Source: an uncultured Flavonifractor sp. (GTDB lineage: Bacteria; Bacillota; Clostridia; Oscillospirales; Oscillospiraceae). From it: a stretch of DNA of 64,000 nt. Location of the stretch: NCBI RefSeq assembly GCF_944383115.1, contig NZ_CALWOJ010000001.1:1-64000 (forward strand), in the 5' to 3' direction. This document shows positions 53,201-63,200 of this stretch, one piece after another (within the stretch, counting starts at the first letter, position 1; each line of letters begins with the position of its first letter). A program made the position numbers and the translations under genes. The notes below the pieces were generated by a model. That model was not told where the DNA came from and ran no database searches. It worked only from the letters and a program-made list of their open reading frames with translations.

Positions 53201-53849
53201 TGTGAGCGACAAGGGCGATGGCACCTACGAATTCCAGATGCCTGCCGCGGCCGTCACCGTGACCGCCCAGTTCGCCGTTCGGACACCGGTGGAAGACCTG
53301 TTCGACGATGTGGATGCAGGCGACTGGTTCCACGACTCTGTGGAGTATGTGTACTACCACGGCATGATGAACGGCATAAGCAGCCGGCTGTTTGCTCCCT
53401 ACCTCAACCTGAACCGCGGCATGATCGCCACCGTCCTGTGGCGTCTGGAAAACAGTCCGGAGAACACCTCCGATGTGTTCCTGGATGTGGAGGATGGCAT
53501 CTGGTACACCGAAGCGGTGAACTGGGCCGCGGACAACGGCATCGTGAAGGGCTATGGCAACGACACCTTCGGCCCGGAGGATGACATTACCCGTGAGCAG
53601 ATGGCCACCATCCTGCATCGCTACGCCCAGTACAAGGGCTACGATGTCTCCGTGGGCGAGGACACCAATATCCTCAGCTACACCGACGCTTCTGACGTGA
53701 GCGAGTGGGCCATCCCCGCTGTACAGTGGGCCTGCGGCTCCGGCCTGCTGAAGGGCAAAGGCGGCGGGCTTCTCGATCCCACCGGCACCGCCACCCGTGC
53801 GGAAGTGGCCGAGGTCCTCACCCGTTTCTGCGAAAACATTGCTCCGTAA
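44223..53849 (+). CDS. Giant secreted SLH protein with VCBS/FG-GAP-like, beta-segment, FN3 and InlB-B-type repeat regions
   Basis: 3208 residues. Signal peptide MKRTKRLLAWVLTLVLLTGMLP ending near AKA. Residues about 130-520 hold FG-GAP/VCBS-like units (GDFDGTGKDSILV, DVDRDGYDELILT, GNFDGNREGREQILC). Residues 620-880 contain two Ser/Thr/Gly-rich amphipathic beta stretches. A fibronectin III domain lies at about 885-985 (DSLTLSWEHGD, GLNPGTTYTYVVRAV), then Ig-like and Tyr-rich parts to about 1660. A dozen or more 70-90-residue repeats of the divergent InlB-B type follow to about 3020 (FTATPAAGFVVEKWTVN, FNFDGWYVDG, TVTPNEGYVLESITV). Three SLH domains close the protein. AAGGAGG seven bases before the ATG at 44223; an ATG two codons earlier is too close to the site. 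Probably a long adhesin or envelope-spanning surface protein. Confidence 0.9.
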   Translation: MKRTKRLLAWVLTLVLLTGMLPNMGSWLPAAKAADDEDATVDAFGIKMEDWTDEQAAAAEKNSPFGGGLNSATSVMTFAELYVSAGRDSNARATKTFDWTGANVEQKVWDFIGDGNNSSLTYQSSSYKFVETAPMDMKGTGKDEYVVNYAFTGGGTNSRLDLFVTDSNGNRVTNSVLVASGAGIDQVDKLNTYQLRGAISVVAGDFDGTGKDSILVYVPALGQNPCIWRYTVDGSTLQRDGSLGPKENVLDLLGVSLPENADRDNPHNQPMVHMLAEDVDRDGYDELILTAGMNDVVGSGDTGKTGNLGSQLFIFDRVNGTWQQSYQLDLSTTSGGGAHEANRLVWASSTVGNIMTPDSDSSVDYPEIIAAGYQDPASNGAWNIDIPSDDWLGAVVVGVDSMKSGKAGENMVANYSVRFQEQLTPNGFTKTGFYEGDDCNNVLPVQAFADRGLSYNESVFISGSVFRVNENKDGFDQVYTPSHFDDAPRSVNGTEVTNAHIQAVTAGNFDGNREGREQILCATSLRQSGKNNSWSDLVFIQNKGNASEFSFSESGDGPLGFQKRDRFYITLHALDVDDDSLVLTLTEVKREYSKPDVMAILEAPPYFAEINGGDTGNSATTYGTATSSGSGSEDSTGFSAGITVGYEVDGLFFGGGAETSIDTSFTSSTASSQSIEWGIEYSNDSGDNLIVVYRCPVACYHYKDQNGETLAIFRSEQPATSMIPVSEYNAIAPGYGLEVVSDDLLGEPGNPFSYRSDSTSLNGVVNGQANTQTSPNGWVQYYGQGTVTQSLETGKETEETFEYGLDVSVSVWGKAGGAKAGVQAGYSESHSQTTVNGSTVTKSGAVTSQQVEGYDFQWKFIAFQHKINDNTIPVLGYLVTNVVAPPSPPVDLSVDNVTSDSLTLSWEHGDRTAQQYRIYRVLESSSMPYMQVDSVSGNVDSYTVTGLNPGTTYTYVVRAVGYDAAGAEQVSVDSSPVTARTTTDGADDVTVSLSTLTLSSTGETASITANVYNPRGNTFYTWQIRAPGSSRWVNLTNGEENQGIGTVSGAAAKTLVMNSIDGEMDGAALRCIVIAPTSDQTPEYYYSPIATLVLQGEDTTTTLSVSGQLDGSGTQATPYTGLPDYNAVTNTPSTAYEYLPVTVGDYTIYEYKKDNSTVYVGVKSGLGGNSYAKATQSGSSYTIGDALTTGSEGYYYNNNGTKTAYTAPAGFDGTTLQTATVTTGEGDTAVTTTYYRSYLFSDGKPTTEYWYEQEAGKYYTRAEVQDQPGTYTYTELPTQPDDEADIRRVYKNDANSIIVDQSSDTDIYDGGANTPGYGYYKFETYTGANTAASAIFWYETDTGLYYETQGTSEPPQTIQVKYADSGSLSVVTALQEVSTTITKTEPTSGTQITLSSTVAKGEGASVGTTVDYIITHIPTGGKTSLSAASGSSVTWTANAPGLYEITATARSTVSTLSSSATCYYYAREVASDDQTTEYQLLVKRNGEIVSSATYSNGQAFTLTLQSRTAAGATGTPGSWTDVSNATYFLNNSSSPLSGASYTPTAAGSYSFAAKVDGKVVAMAALTITKANATLSPTWSESGIPETLSGITVTAEPEIQDIALTDAVQVSCELYGADGNLQSGKYGNFPVTLSWKTGAAATALQSRYNVVLSSGTLYRQADTVPVNFSGGENGTVTASRIEGNEYSITSGTSVSVTNDVKFTATPAAGFVVEKWTVNDAEQTEGIQSFANGGQTLTLDLSQYSDAVTVYVTFTNSQNQVTFSAGENGSVTAQDGSQNSITSGSQVAYGADLTFTAVPNEGYMVDYWTVNGMTFCWDTGENYRENVLVLEDISEGCTVIVNFVQKADTKVVIGDAVDASEQVTSAAAVEVKDLEGTVLQPEDGAYTVQQNSSLVLTAQIQGGSDNTRVTEWQSSTNGTDWTTIPGSGSQESITIHNFTGETLYVRVKVSTAQSYQLSWVVRMADGSQVPAEAAASLKAASNGLELTSGGYQTAFTSVDFTLTLDDAYYVVEWSDNVVPSGTTAILNSLTGDTAVAVTIAKKPVLTIVDETGGTVEVKGTVNGVADTVVQDGDYVDYGTAITVTLTPDKGYVVGSLGSISPSYIDGDGTTTDTMTYTVRRVTADGTVPQAWTALDEYPIGFSVVDTNDDGSGDFGTLAADVERKGMDDYATDEDVDADITGSTIVYEGGTVTFTADADAGYRVKEWTVDGKVYQTNGQTYTAAVLTLTPDAAKTVTVQFEAGAPQVFFDQPANGTLEAVTPTDDGGTEPFTSGGATVLPVTFTVTPDEHYEVKQWTVNGVVQADQDGTPITDTTFTLTPTGNVTVAAELWGEELNAQVIPGAGGTADISGIVRYDEELTITATPEAGYVVESISAAGEDNALYTNDTKANGEQSATYEIFEDTDFTVVFAKKPVVTFSAANGIISATGTVDGTPAATLTSGSYVDFGTSVTFTAQANTGFNFDGWYVDGVKDESAADLTYTLSDAAADATVEARFIATPDLAVTYSVSDDTMGTITATAGGRGFASGDLLSGGVEVVFTVQPVEGYRVASWTGLPADAVISADKATATVTALDQALTIQAVLEAIPQRTITITEPQHGTLTATAGGQPIVSGDTVPDGTEVTFTATADANWMFDQWTGDAAGQTVSTITLTVTDDIAVGADFAVATYYTIQYSVTGAGGSATGASGETDITYDTAVQLVGGSTVVITAAPDPGQMVKAWTVNGETVTKDNLETLGLSMHPLSKTLILDYLAENTVITVEFETYAGFTTPGNGVGYTVENVTRAPDDTEPAGEIRKGGDLTFTVKPEATYAITAVTVADENAEIKANPDGSWTVTILNVQDDIDLNVTTVAGIPLVVDCGANGTVTVKRNDVELPANTGLQAGDELVITAAAESGYRLKSLTINGVSFPNGGTYTVVGDEQAIAVKAEFDVQPSGGGGGSSVKTYDITVEQADNGLVTVDPESAASGKPVIITVTPNEGYVLESITVTDADGVSVDVSDKGDGTYEFQMPAAAVTVTAQFAVRTPVEDLFDDVDAGDWFHDSVEYVYYHGMMNGISSRLFAPYLNLNRGMIATVLWRLENSPENTSDVFLDVEDGIWYTEAVNWAADNGIVKGYGNDTFGPEDDITREQMATILHRYAQYKGYDVSVGEDTNILSYTDASDVSEWAIPAVQWACGSGLLKGKGGGLLDPTGTATRAEVAEVLTRFCENIAP

Positions 53850-53899
53850 TCATCCATCCTGGGGCAAAGGGACCGCTTAGCGGCCCCCAGCCCAAAGAG

Positions 53900-53936
53900 A
53901 AATCCGGCTGCACTTACTGTGCAGCCGGATTTCTTG
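53900..53936 (+). terminator. Terminator of the giant SLH gene
   Basis: 14-bp perfect stem (AAATCCGGCTGCAC, TTACT, GTGCAGCCGGATTT) followed by CTTG. The remainder of the gap 53850-54259 shows no gene, only short palindromes such as CCAATA-AATG-TATTGG at about 53956. Confidence 0.75.
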
Positions 53937-54215
53937 CATACAGCGGCCGGGCACCAATAAATGTATTGGCTGCCGGCGTCAGCGATCCCCGGGCCAGACG
54001 GGCCGTCGGGGAATGGGATGGGAGACAGCGCCGGTCACGGTCAAGCCCGTCCCCCCCCAAAGCCTCCGCCTCCCGGCACGCCTCTTCCGGAGGATTGGCT
54101 TTCCGTCCATGCCGGTCGTCTCTCCCCGCATCACCTGGAGGCGGCATTCAAAACGCGGTCCTGATCCGGGATGCAAAGGCTTTGATCCCTCTTTTATGCT
54201 TCCCCTGAACAGATT

Positions 54216-54243
54216 GCGGGGCCGGAGAGATCTCCGGCCCCGC
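54216..54243 (-). terminator. GC hairpin after the second giant gene
   Basis: 13-bp perfect stem (GCGGGGCCGGAGA with TCTCCGGCCCCGC) 16 bases past the stop of the minus-strand gene. The tail (AATCTGTTC) is only weakly T-rich, so it may be an imperfect terminator. Confidence 0.6.
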
Positions 54244-54259
54244 TCGGTCTGCGGATGAC

Positions 54260-57200
54260 TCACTTTGCACTGTATTTGCAGTAGTTCATCAGCATCTGCG
54301 CCACCTGGCTGCGCAGTGCGGTGCCCTGGGGCGCCAGTCTTCCGTCGCCTGTGCCGTTGATAATGCCGTTCTCATTGGCCCAGGCCATCGCCTGACAGGC
54401 ATAGCCGCTGATCTGATCGGCGTCGGCAAAGTGCTCCAGACTGTGGGTGCTCTCCGGCTTGCCCGCATAGCGCCACAGGATGGTGGCCAGCTGTTCCCGC
54501 GTGATGCTGTCGTCCGGCCCGTACAGACCGTTGTCGTAGCCTGTCACCACACCCTGTTCCGCCGCCCAGTGCACGGCATCGGCATACCAGATGCCGGGCT
54601 GCACATCCGGGAAAATGTTTGTCACACCGGCCGCCGGGTTGTTCTCCATGTTGTGGAGCACCTTGGCCTGCATCCCGCGGGTCATGATCCCATCCGGATC
54701 AAAGATGCCTCCGCCCGTTCCGCTGAAGATATCCCGGGCGGTGACAAAGGCCACAGCTTCGCTGTACCAGGCGTTTTCATCCACATCGGAGAAGGACTGG
54801 GTATTATCCACAATCCGAATGACGGAACTGCCCTCCAGGGTGAGAAGCACGCCGTCCCCGGTGGCTATGGACTGCTTAAGCACGGTTTCCGTACCATCTT
54901 GATCCACCAGGACCGCCACTACGCCGGGCGCGGCGTTCTCCACGGGGATCTTTACGGTGACAGTCTGGGCATCGCCGGGAAGGATGATCTCCACCGTGGG
55001 AGCGCTGCCGCTGCCCGAACCAGGTACCAGGCCGGGCAGAGGCAGTTCCACCGGCTGGCCGGTCTGCTCCGCCTGGGCCGCCCCCTCCTGGGAGATCTCC
55101 ACCTGGGCGGTGGTGTTCCCCTCCGGGTCGGCCTGGGCTGTACCCGTGGTGCCGTCAGGCTTGGTGGTAGTCTCGGTCACCGTGCCATCGGGCTTGGTGT
55201 CGGTGGTCGTCGTGGTGCCGTCGGGATAGGTGGTGGTTTCGGTCACTGTGCCGTCAGGCTTCGTGACGGTGGTGGTGGTAGAGCCGTCCGGATTGGTCAC
55301 GGTTTCTTCGTCCGGCTCCTCCGGCAGGGCACCGCCGCCGCCGCCACTGCCGCCGCCACTGCCACTGCCCTCATCACCGCCGCCCTGACTGCTCTGGGTG
55401 GCTGTGACGTTCAAGGGCGTGGACACGGATTGGTAGTTGGCGTTGGTGGGCGTGTATGTGGCATTATAGGAATTCTGGCCCTCCTTCAGTACCGTGGCCG
55501 GACTGTTCCAGCTCCAGCCTCCGGGCAGGGTGACGGTGCTGAGGGCGCTGCCTGCGGTACCGGTGAGGCCGGTTGGTTCCTGATACGCCGGATCACTGGC
55601 GGCCGGGGCTTTGGCGATGGTGAAGCTGAGGACCGTACTGCCGAAGTAGATACTGTCCTCCGGCACACTGACGGTCAGGGTGTAGCTGCCCGCATCCGCG
55701 GGCGCGCCGATCAGGGGCGTGCCATCGGACTTCTTCCAGGTGTAGGTCAGCCCGCCCGTATAGCCGCCGGTGACGCTGGGCGTGCCCTCATACTTGATGG
55801 GTTCGCCGTCATAAGTCTTGTCGCTGACGGTCAGGCCGGTGATGGTCACCTGGATCTTGCCCGCGGGCGGATTGACGTTGACGGTCAGGCCCACATCGAC
55901 GGGGGCGTAGTTGGGATTTTCAGGAGTATAGGTGGCCTGATAGACGCCGGTAGCGGTCAGGGACTGCGACCCGTCCGCCCAGGCCCAGCCGCTGGGCAGG
56001 GCCACGGTGCTCAGCGCCGCACCGCAGTCGGCGGCAAGGCTGTCAGGCTCCCGATAGGCTGGGTCGCTGCTGCCCGGGGCCGGGTCGATGGTCACGGAGA
56101 CGCTGACGGCGTTGCTGGTATACTTGGAGTCGCTCTCCGGCACCCGGACGGTGACGGTGTAGCTGCCCGCGTCTCTGGGCGCGCCGGTCAGAGGTTCGCC
56201 GCCGGCGGTGCGCCAGACGTATTCCAGGGCGCCGGGATAGTCCCCGGCGGCGGCGCTCACCTGAACAGGGGTGCCGTCATAGGTCTTGGTCACATTCTCC
56301 GGTGCGGTGACGGTGATCTGAGTCTTTTCCGCCGGTTCCTCCACTGCGGCTTCGGCGGCCAGGGACAGGGTTCCGGTGGCCGATGCGGCGAAGGGCACCA
56401 GGATCTGGCCGTCGGCCGGAGTGGTGACGGTCAGCTGGAATCTGCCGGTGGTCTCATCGGCGGTGGTGACCCCCGCCATGACGGCGGCGCCCTCCTCCTG
56501 GCCGATTTTACCGGCGTCGGTGGTCAGGGCCACCCCCACCAGCTGGCCGGGCTGGGCTGTTCCGGTGACCAGCGTGGTGCCGTCTCCCTGGTCCTGAGCG
56601 GTCACATCCGCGGGTGCCGCGGGGATCGCCCGGTCCACCAGGATGGTGATGGGCATACGCCAGGTGGCCGAACCGTCGTCAGCGATGGTCCACTGGCCGT
56701 CGCCGGACCGCAGGCTGTCGGCGCTCCCCTGCTCCACGGTAATGGTGATCCAGGCGGGATAGCTGCCGTCGGTCAGTTCCGTCCCGTCGGAGGCCACCAG
56801 CAGGGTGGCGTTTACCATGCCGCCGGCTGTCAGGGTGCCTCCGGCGGCGGCAAGCTGGGGATCACTGCTTCCTGCGGTGTTCCTATCCGGCTGGCCCAGG
56901 AAGGACCAGGTAAGGCCGCTCTGGCTCCAGGGTTCTCCCGCCTCGTCGGTGAGGGCAAAGGAGACATTGCCGGCATCCTTACCGCCGAAGCCGGTTTCGG
57001 TGACAAACAGTTCCGCTATGCCGGAGGCGGTGCTGCCCCTCAGGTCCTTGCCGATGGTCAGGGTGTCGCTCCCCGCCCAGGCGTCCACCTGCGCGCCGTC
57101 CGGGGTGAAGGCCATGGCCTCCACCAGCAGCTGGCCGGTGTAGCCCGCCGGAGCGGCGGCGGTAACGGTGTAGGTACCTGCGGCAGGGTTCTGGATGATC

Positions 57201-60200
57201 CAGTAGTCGTTTGCGTTGATATAGCTGCGGGTCACGGCCGCCTCGGTGGGACCCTTGACGGTAAGTGTGGCGCCGCTGGCGGGCAGGGCTCCCAGGGCAA
57301 AGCGCAGCTGCCGGGTGCCGTCGGCCACGGTGTAGGTACCTGCGGCGGTGAGGGCCTCGCCGCCGTCCCCCGCAGTGGAGACAATCAAGCCGGTGCGGTA
57401 GCCGCTGCCGGTCCGTACGGCGTCCAGCGCAGCCCGCTGGCCCACCCAGAAGTGGGCCAGGGCCGGACCCTGGGTCTCGGAGATGGTCATGCTGGTATCC
57501 TGGCTGACCTTCCAGGTCAGCAGGGCTGTGTAGCCGCCGTCGTCCGCCAGGGAACTGTCGGGCAGCAGGAAGCTCACCGTCTGGATGCCGGTTTCACCGG
57601 CGGGGAGGTACATAGTCTCGGCGTCGAAGTTCAGCACGATGCCCCGGTCGGTGAAGATCTGGATGCTGGGCTGCACCTCTACCGCCGCTGTGTGGTCGTT
57701 GCGGAAGGACAGGTAGAACTGGCCGGTGCCGGTGCTCTGGCCGGCGGCGGTCTCCACATCTCCGGCGGAGAAGCTGAGCAGGCTCACCGGCAGGGCGGGG
57801 TCCTTGCCGTTCCAGTCCGCCAGCATATCGAACAGGCCGGCGGTATTGTTCAGGGCGGCGGCCTCGCCGTCCAGGGCCTGGGTCAAAGCCCCCACAGTCT
57901 TTACCATGTTGGCCTGGGCGACCCCGGTGGCCTGCTCGGCGGCCTTCTGGTGGTCGTTGCTCCAGTTGAAGGAGTAGATGTCATAGAACGCACTCATGGC
58001 GATGGAAGAGGCGCCGATTACCGCACCCACCAGGGTGTTGCCGTAGGTGCTCACCAGCGTGCCGGCCACATCCACGCCAACCAGTCCGTAGCGGAACAGG
58101 ATGTTCTCGTTATAGAACTTGACCGCATCGTTGGCCTGGGTGTAGAGGCCGTCCAGGGAGCTGTTCTGCTGGATGATGGCCTTAGCCAGATCGTTAAAGC
58201 TGAGCGTGCCGCTGGTGACCGCGTCCTTGCCGCTGCGCTCCCCGGGTCCGTAGACCTGGATGGGCGTCAGGGACAGAACCCGGCGGCCGCTGTCGTCCAC
58301 ACGGAGGATGTAGCTGTTCAGCCCGCTGAGATAGTCGATCATGGCACCGGCGGGGTAGCTGGAGGTCCACCCGTTGCCCAGCATGGCCTCCGTCTTTTCA
58401 ATGGCGCCCTCCATGGCCTGGCTGGCGTTGTCCCTGGCCTGGCGGATGGTCTGGAGGGAGACCATCTGATCCATCAGCGCCTGGTACAGATCCTCCTCCG
58501 TGCTGTTCGGGGACATGGAGCGGAGGACCGCCAGGGCGTCCGCATCAGTCTGGCTGTACAGGAGGACCCGCTCCACCGCCTTGCCCAGCAGGAAGTTCAT
58601 CACCCTGTTGAACAGGGGGTCGCTGTAGATGTCGGTCTTGCCGCTGATCTTTCGGTTCAGGGTGTCGCTGCCGATGAGGACCGTGAGTTCCCCGGTCAGC
58701 TGCTTGACGTACGCCTCCTTCTCCTCGGCGGTCAGCGCCTGGAAGCTGAAGCTCTTGATGTCCGTTATCAGGTCGGCAAACTTCCCGGCCAGGTCGGCGG
58801 CGTCGATGGTGTAGCTGCCCCTGTAGTAGGTTTTGTGAATGTAGTTGGCGGCGGCCTGATAGAGATCCAGCAGGACCTTGGAGGCCTCCGCGGACACCTT
58901 CTCGTTTTTGGCGGCGATGAGCGGATCGATGTACGCGCTCTGGATGGCGCTGATGCCCAGGGACAGGATCATGGAGAGGATGGGGTTATACCCCACGCCG
59001 GTGTTGCCCATGGACTGCACCACCTGGGATTTCAGCGCGCCCCAGTCGCCGTTTTCGCTGGCGTCGCGGCCGACCCTGAAGCACATGTAGATCTCTTTGA
59101 TGATGCCGGTGGTGCTGCCAAAGCTGGTCACAAAGTCGCCCCGGCCCTTTTCGATGGTCTGGTATTCCTTCAGGCTGGCGGTGAACAGCTTGACCTCTGT
59201 ATCGAAGCTGCTCCCCTGGCCCAGGATCTGCTTGACCACCTTGTCTGTCTCATTCATCCGGATGTCCAGCTGGCTGACAAAGGCGGCGGCCTCTTCTGTG
59301 TTGTAGCAGTCCTTGGCAATGGTCCGGATCTCGTTGGCGTCCAGCCAGGTGGACTGCAGCGACTGCGCACTGGCTTTCAGCTTGTCATAGGCCTTTAGGG
59401 CGGTTTCCTCCATCGTCTTGATATCATCAAGGGACGTGGTTCCCGTGACCTTGGACAGCGCCACCACCGCCGCTTTATATTCCTTGCTGGCCGCGTTCAC
59501 CGCCACCATGGCAGCTTGGCGGTCGTTGAGGGCGGTTGAGAGGGTCTTGCCGTTGGAAAGCGTCACCCCGTACAGATTAAATACCTTGCCTCCGGATTCG
59601 CCATAGAGCTGGCCGGACTTCCACCAATCCCAGTACATCATCCTGGTGTCAAACCCAATCGCAGCGGTACTCTTGGAGACCAGGTTGCTTCCGGTGGCGC
59701 TGAGCACCTGGAAGTTCTCCTGGTGCTTGAACATGAAGCTGATGTTCCGGAGATTTTTCAGGATATCGCCGTTGGCAACGCTCTTCCAGAAACTGGATAC
59801 TCCGCCGATAGTCTCGTCATAGAGGGTCTTGGCCAGGGCCTCGGCCATCTCCTGGCCCACTTTGCCGGCCAGTTTTGCCACCCGGTAGCTCTCGTTGAGC
59901 TTGATGCCCATTGAGGCGACGATGGACAGGATGCCTGTGGTAAAGTCCGTCTTGGCAATGCGGCTGTCCCAATCCTGCAGGCTGGCTATGGCGTAGTCAT
60001 AGTCGCCCAGGCTGTAGCCGTATTTCTCCACGGTCACGTCATACAGGCTCTCCATGCCGTAGCCGCCGTTCTGGTTGGCACCGCTCAGCAGGCTCTTCAG
60101 ATCCGCGGGGATCTCCGGATCGCTGAGGATATTGGCCAGCAGGGTGTTGTTGTCCTCATCGGGGTCGGCGTTGAGCAGCTTCAGCAGCCGCACCACAGTC

Positions 60201-63200
60201 TGGATCTGGCTTCTGGAAGCGAGGGCGCCGCCGCTCAGCTGCTGGATGGTAATGGTCTTGTAGTTGGTGGCGTTGGAGACGCCCCAGGCCTGGGCGGTCT
60301 CCCGCATCAGCTGGTCCCGATATTCGTCGTAGGCGTCGCTGCTCCGAAGGACCGTGTCGCTGCCGCCTCTGGACAGCAGCAGGGGCGCGGCGTTCATCTG
60401 GGACGCGGCGTCACCCTGGCTGAAGGCAATGGCCGCATTGTTGCGGGTGCCGTCCAGCACCAGCAGCTTGTAGCGGGCGTAGATGGTCTCCCCGCCGTCG
60501 ATCTGGCCCACGGCCAGTTCTCCGTCGTAGGGCTGACTCTCCCAGTCCGCGGGATACTCCTCCCCCTCCCGGACCCAGGTGCCGGCCAGCAGCTGGACCT
60601 GGACCCCGTCCACTACCGGCAGCACCGGAGTCTCCAGGATCACGTCCTTGGCCGGGGAATCACCCAGGTTGGTGAATACGGCGTCAATGTACCAGGCATT
60701 GCCCTCCCCGGCCAGGATGTCATAGCTGGACACCACCTGGGCCGCGGTCCGGGCGCTCTGCCCCACCGCCGGGGTATAGCCGGTATAGGTCTCCCCGTTC
60801 CGGGTGAAGGAGTAGCTGATCCAGGCGTAGTAGTCGCCGGACAGGCTCTCCAGCCACGCCATGGCGGCGTCGCCCTCCTCCCGGGTCAGCAGGCCCTCCT
60901 CCACATATATGTCGATGATGGCGGAGTCCACCAGGTCCACCGTGGGGGTCATCAGGAAGCTGAGATCCACGCCGCCTCCGGCAGCCACCTCCGGAATGGT
61001 GATGCTGCCATCGGGGTTTTCCACCGCGCCGGTCAGGCCGTCCAGATTGGCGGTGACCATAAAGGTCTCATTTTTCAGCAGGGCGCCTGCGGCCAGCTGG
61101 CCCTCCTGGGGCATCTGGTCGGAAACCAGCACCCGGAAGGTGAGGTTTTCGATCTTCTCCAGCTTGGAGGGGTTGTCAAAGCCCACCTGGAGCACCTGGG
61201 TCTCCTTCTCATAGGCGGCGTTTTGGGCAAAGCCCAGAGAGAAGCCGTCGCCGCTGCCGGTCTGCCCCGCGCCCACCTGGGCGTAGGTGAGGAAGTCCTG
61301 ACTGAAGTACTTGTAGCCCGCACCGGACAGGGCCGGGAAGGCCCCCTCCAGCCGTACATCCAGGGCCAGCTGGCCGCTGTCGGCCGCCAGGTAGTAGTCC
61401 CGGGACACATAGCTCACCCGCAGAGGGATGGTCCGGGTGACGGTCTGGCTCAGGTCGTCCCCCAGCCTGCGGATACCAGTGGCCTTCAGGGTGAAGTCCA
61501 GATACCAGCCGCCGGCAATAAACTGACCGTCCTGGTCCACCAGCTGCACCCTGGGCACCCGGCCGTCGGGAGCGGGGGCGGTGATCCCCTCGGCGTTGGT
61601 CTTGGCCAGCACCGTGGCGGTGCGGCCGTCGGCGCTGACGCCGGTGAGGATGTACTGCCCGCCGTTTTCCATGCTCCAGGTGGGGAACATCCCCGCCTCC
61701 CCGCTCCACACCAGGCCGCAGCCGGCCGGCAGGGTCAGGGTATAGGTGTTGGGGCTGCCCTCCACCTCAGCTACGCCCGCCCGGACGTACAGAGCGCTCT
61801 CCGCCACCTCCCACACCAGGTCCAGTTGCTGGCCGGGGACCAGCTCATCCAGGGTGATGGAGGATACGGAACCGTTCTCCCCCCGGAAGGTGATGAGGTC
61901 GGCGTAGTCCTCCTCGCCGCTCTCCAGGGTAAAGGTAACGTCATACAGAATCTCGTCCAGGGCGCCGGTGCTCTCCAGGCAGGAGTTGCGCACCGACAGG
62001 CGGCTGGCCACCCGGTTCAGGGTGTAGGATGCCTCGAACTCGTCGGCGGGGTAGTTGAAGGCCAGGCCCGCCTGGGTGGTTGGCTCGGTGGTCAGCTGGT
62101 AGGCGATGTCGTAGAAGGCCTGGTTGGCCCCGGTCACCAGATACAGGTCCGAGGAGGTGCCGGCGGTCAGGCTCAGTTCAAACATCTTGGGCTTCACTGT
62201 GACGCGCTGGGGATTCAGGTCGATGGTGGGATAGAGGGTGAAGGTCTGCTCCAGCGTCTCATAGCCGTCGGCACGGAAGGTGAGGGTGTAGGTGCCGGCT
62301 GGGTAGTTGGTCAGCTGCACCCGGCCGTACCCGCCCAGCGTCTCGGTGTAAAGCTGGGGCTGCGCCGCCTCGGCGGGGCCGTAGAGGGAGACCGTGGCCC
62401 CCTCGGGCACGGGGACGCTGTCCTCGTCCCACAGTTCCAGCACGGCGGTGCCGATCTGGGCAGCGGAGACGTGGAAGGTCACGGGGATGCGCCGCTCCAT
62501 CGGCGTTCCGTTGCTCCTGGCGGTGATGATCACCTCTCCGGTGTAGGTCCCCGCCTCCACCTTCTCCGTGGGGGCGGCGATGACCTGGATGGACATCCGC
62601 TGGGCAGTGTTCTGATAGGGCTTCAGCGTGGCGTCCTCCCCCAGGCCGGCGATGGCCAGGTTGACCCAGGGCAGGTCGGGTGCGGTGACCTGGATGTCGG
62701 TCAGGTCGCCGTCGCCGGCGTTCCAGAGCCGCACCAGGGCAGCCACGGTCTGGCCGGGACGGATGGCCCGGACCACCGTGCCGGGGCGCTCTTCGTCCCC
62801 GGTATCCAGCTCCAGCACCGCCTGGGCCGCCCGTACGGTGACGTTGACCGTCACAGTGCGGGAAACGCTCATACCCTCGTTGGGTTCGCCGGTGGTGCCG
62901 GTGAGGGTGAAGGTCAGAGGATAGTCGCCGGGGGTTACGCTGGCGTCCGCGGCGATCTCCAGGGCGAAGTCCAGCGCGTCGTACTCCGGCTCCGCGCCGT
63001 TGATGACCACGGCGTTGGCGGTAAGGTCCAGAAGTTCGGACGTCACGCCGGTGCTGCCGGGGATCTCATACACGCCGCCGGTGCCCTGGAACTTCACGGT
63101 AAAGCCCGCGGGCACACCGGTGGCCCTCAGGGTAACGTCCGTCAGGTCGGTGTAGCCGATGTTGGCCGCCTGGCCGCTCACCTGCCGGGCCTGGCCCTGG

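Noticed and set aside
48807..53618. Stop-free antisense reading frame of about 1600 codons opposite giant gene 1 (another of about 1090 codons at 45384-48659)
   Set aside because: It is the complementary frame of a GC-rich, codon-biased gene. The translation is Gly/Val/His/Ala-rich with no domains, signal or ribosome site, while the plus-strand product has a signal peptide and SLH domains.
54431..59398. Stop-free plus-strand frame of about 1650 codons opposite giant gene 2
   Set aside because: Same effect: low-complexity Gly/Val/His-rich translation with no recognisable domain, opposite a gene with clear SLH and MBG-like domains.
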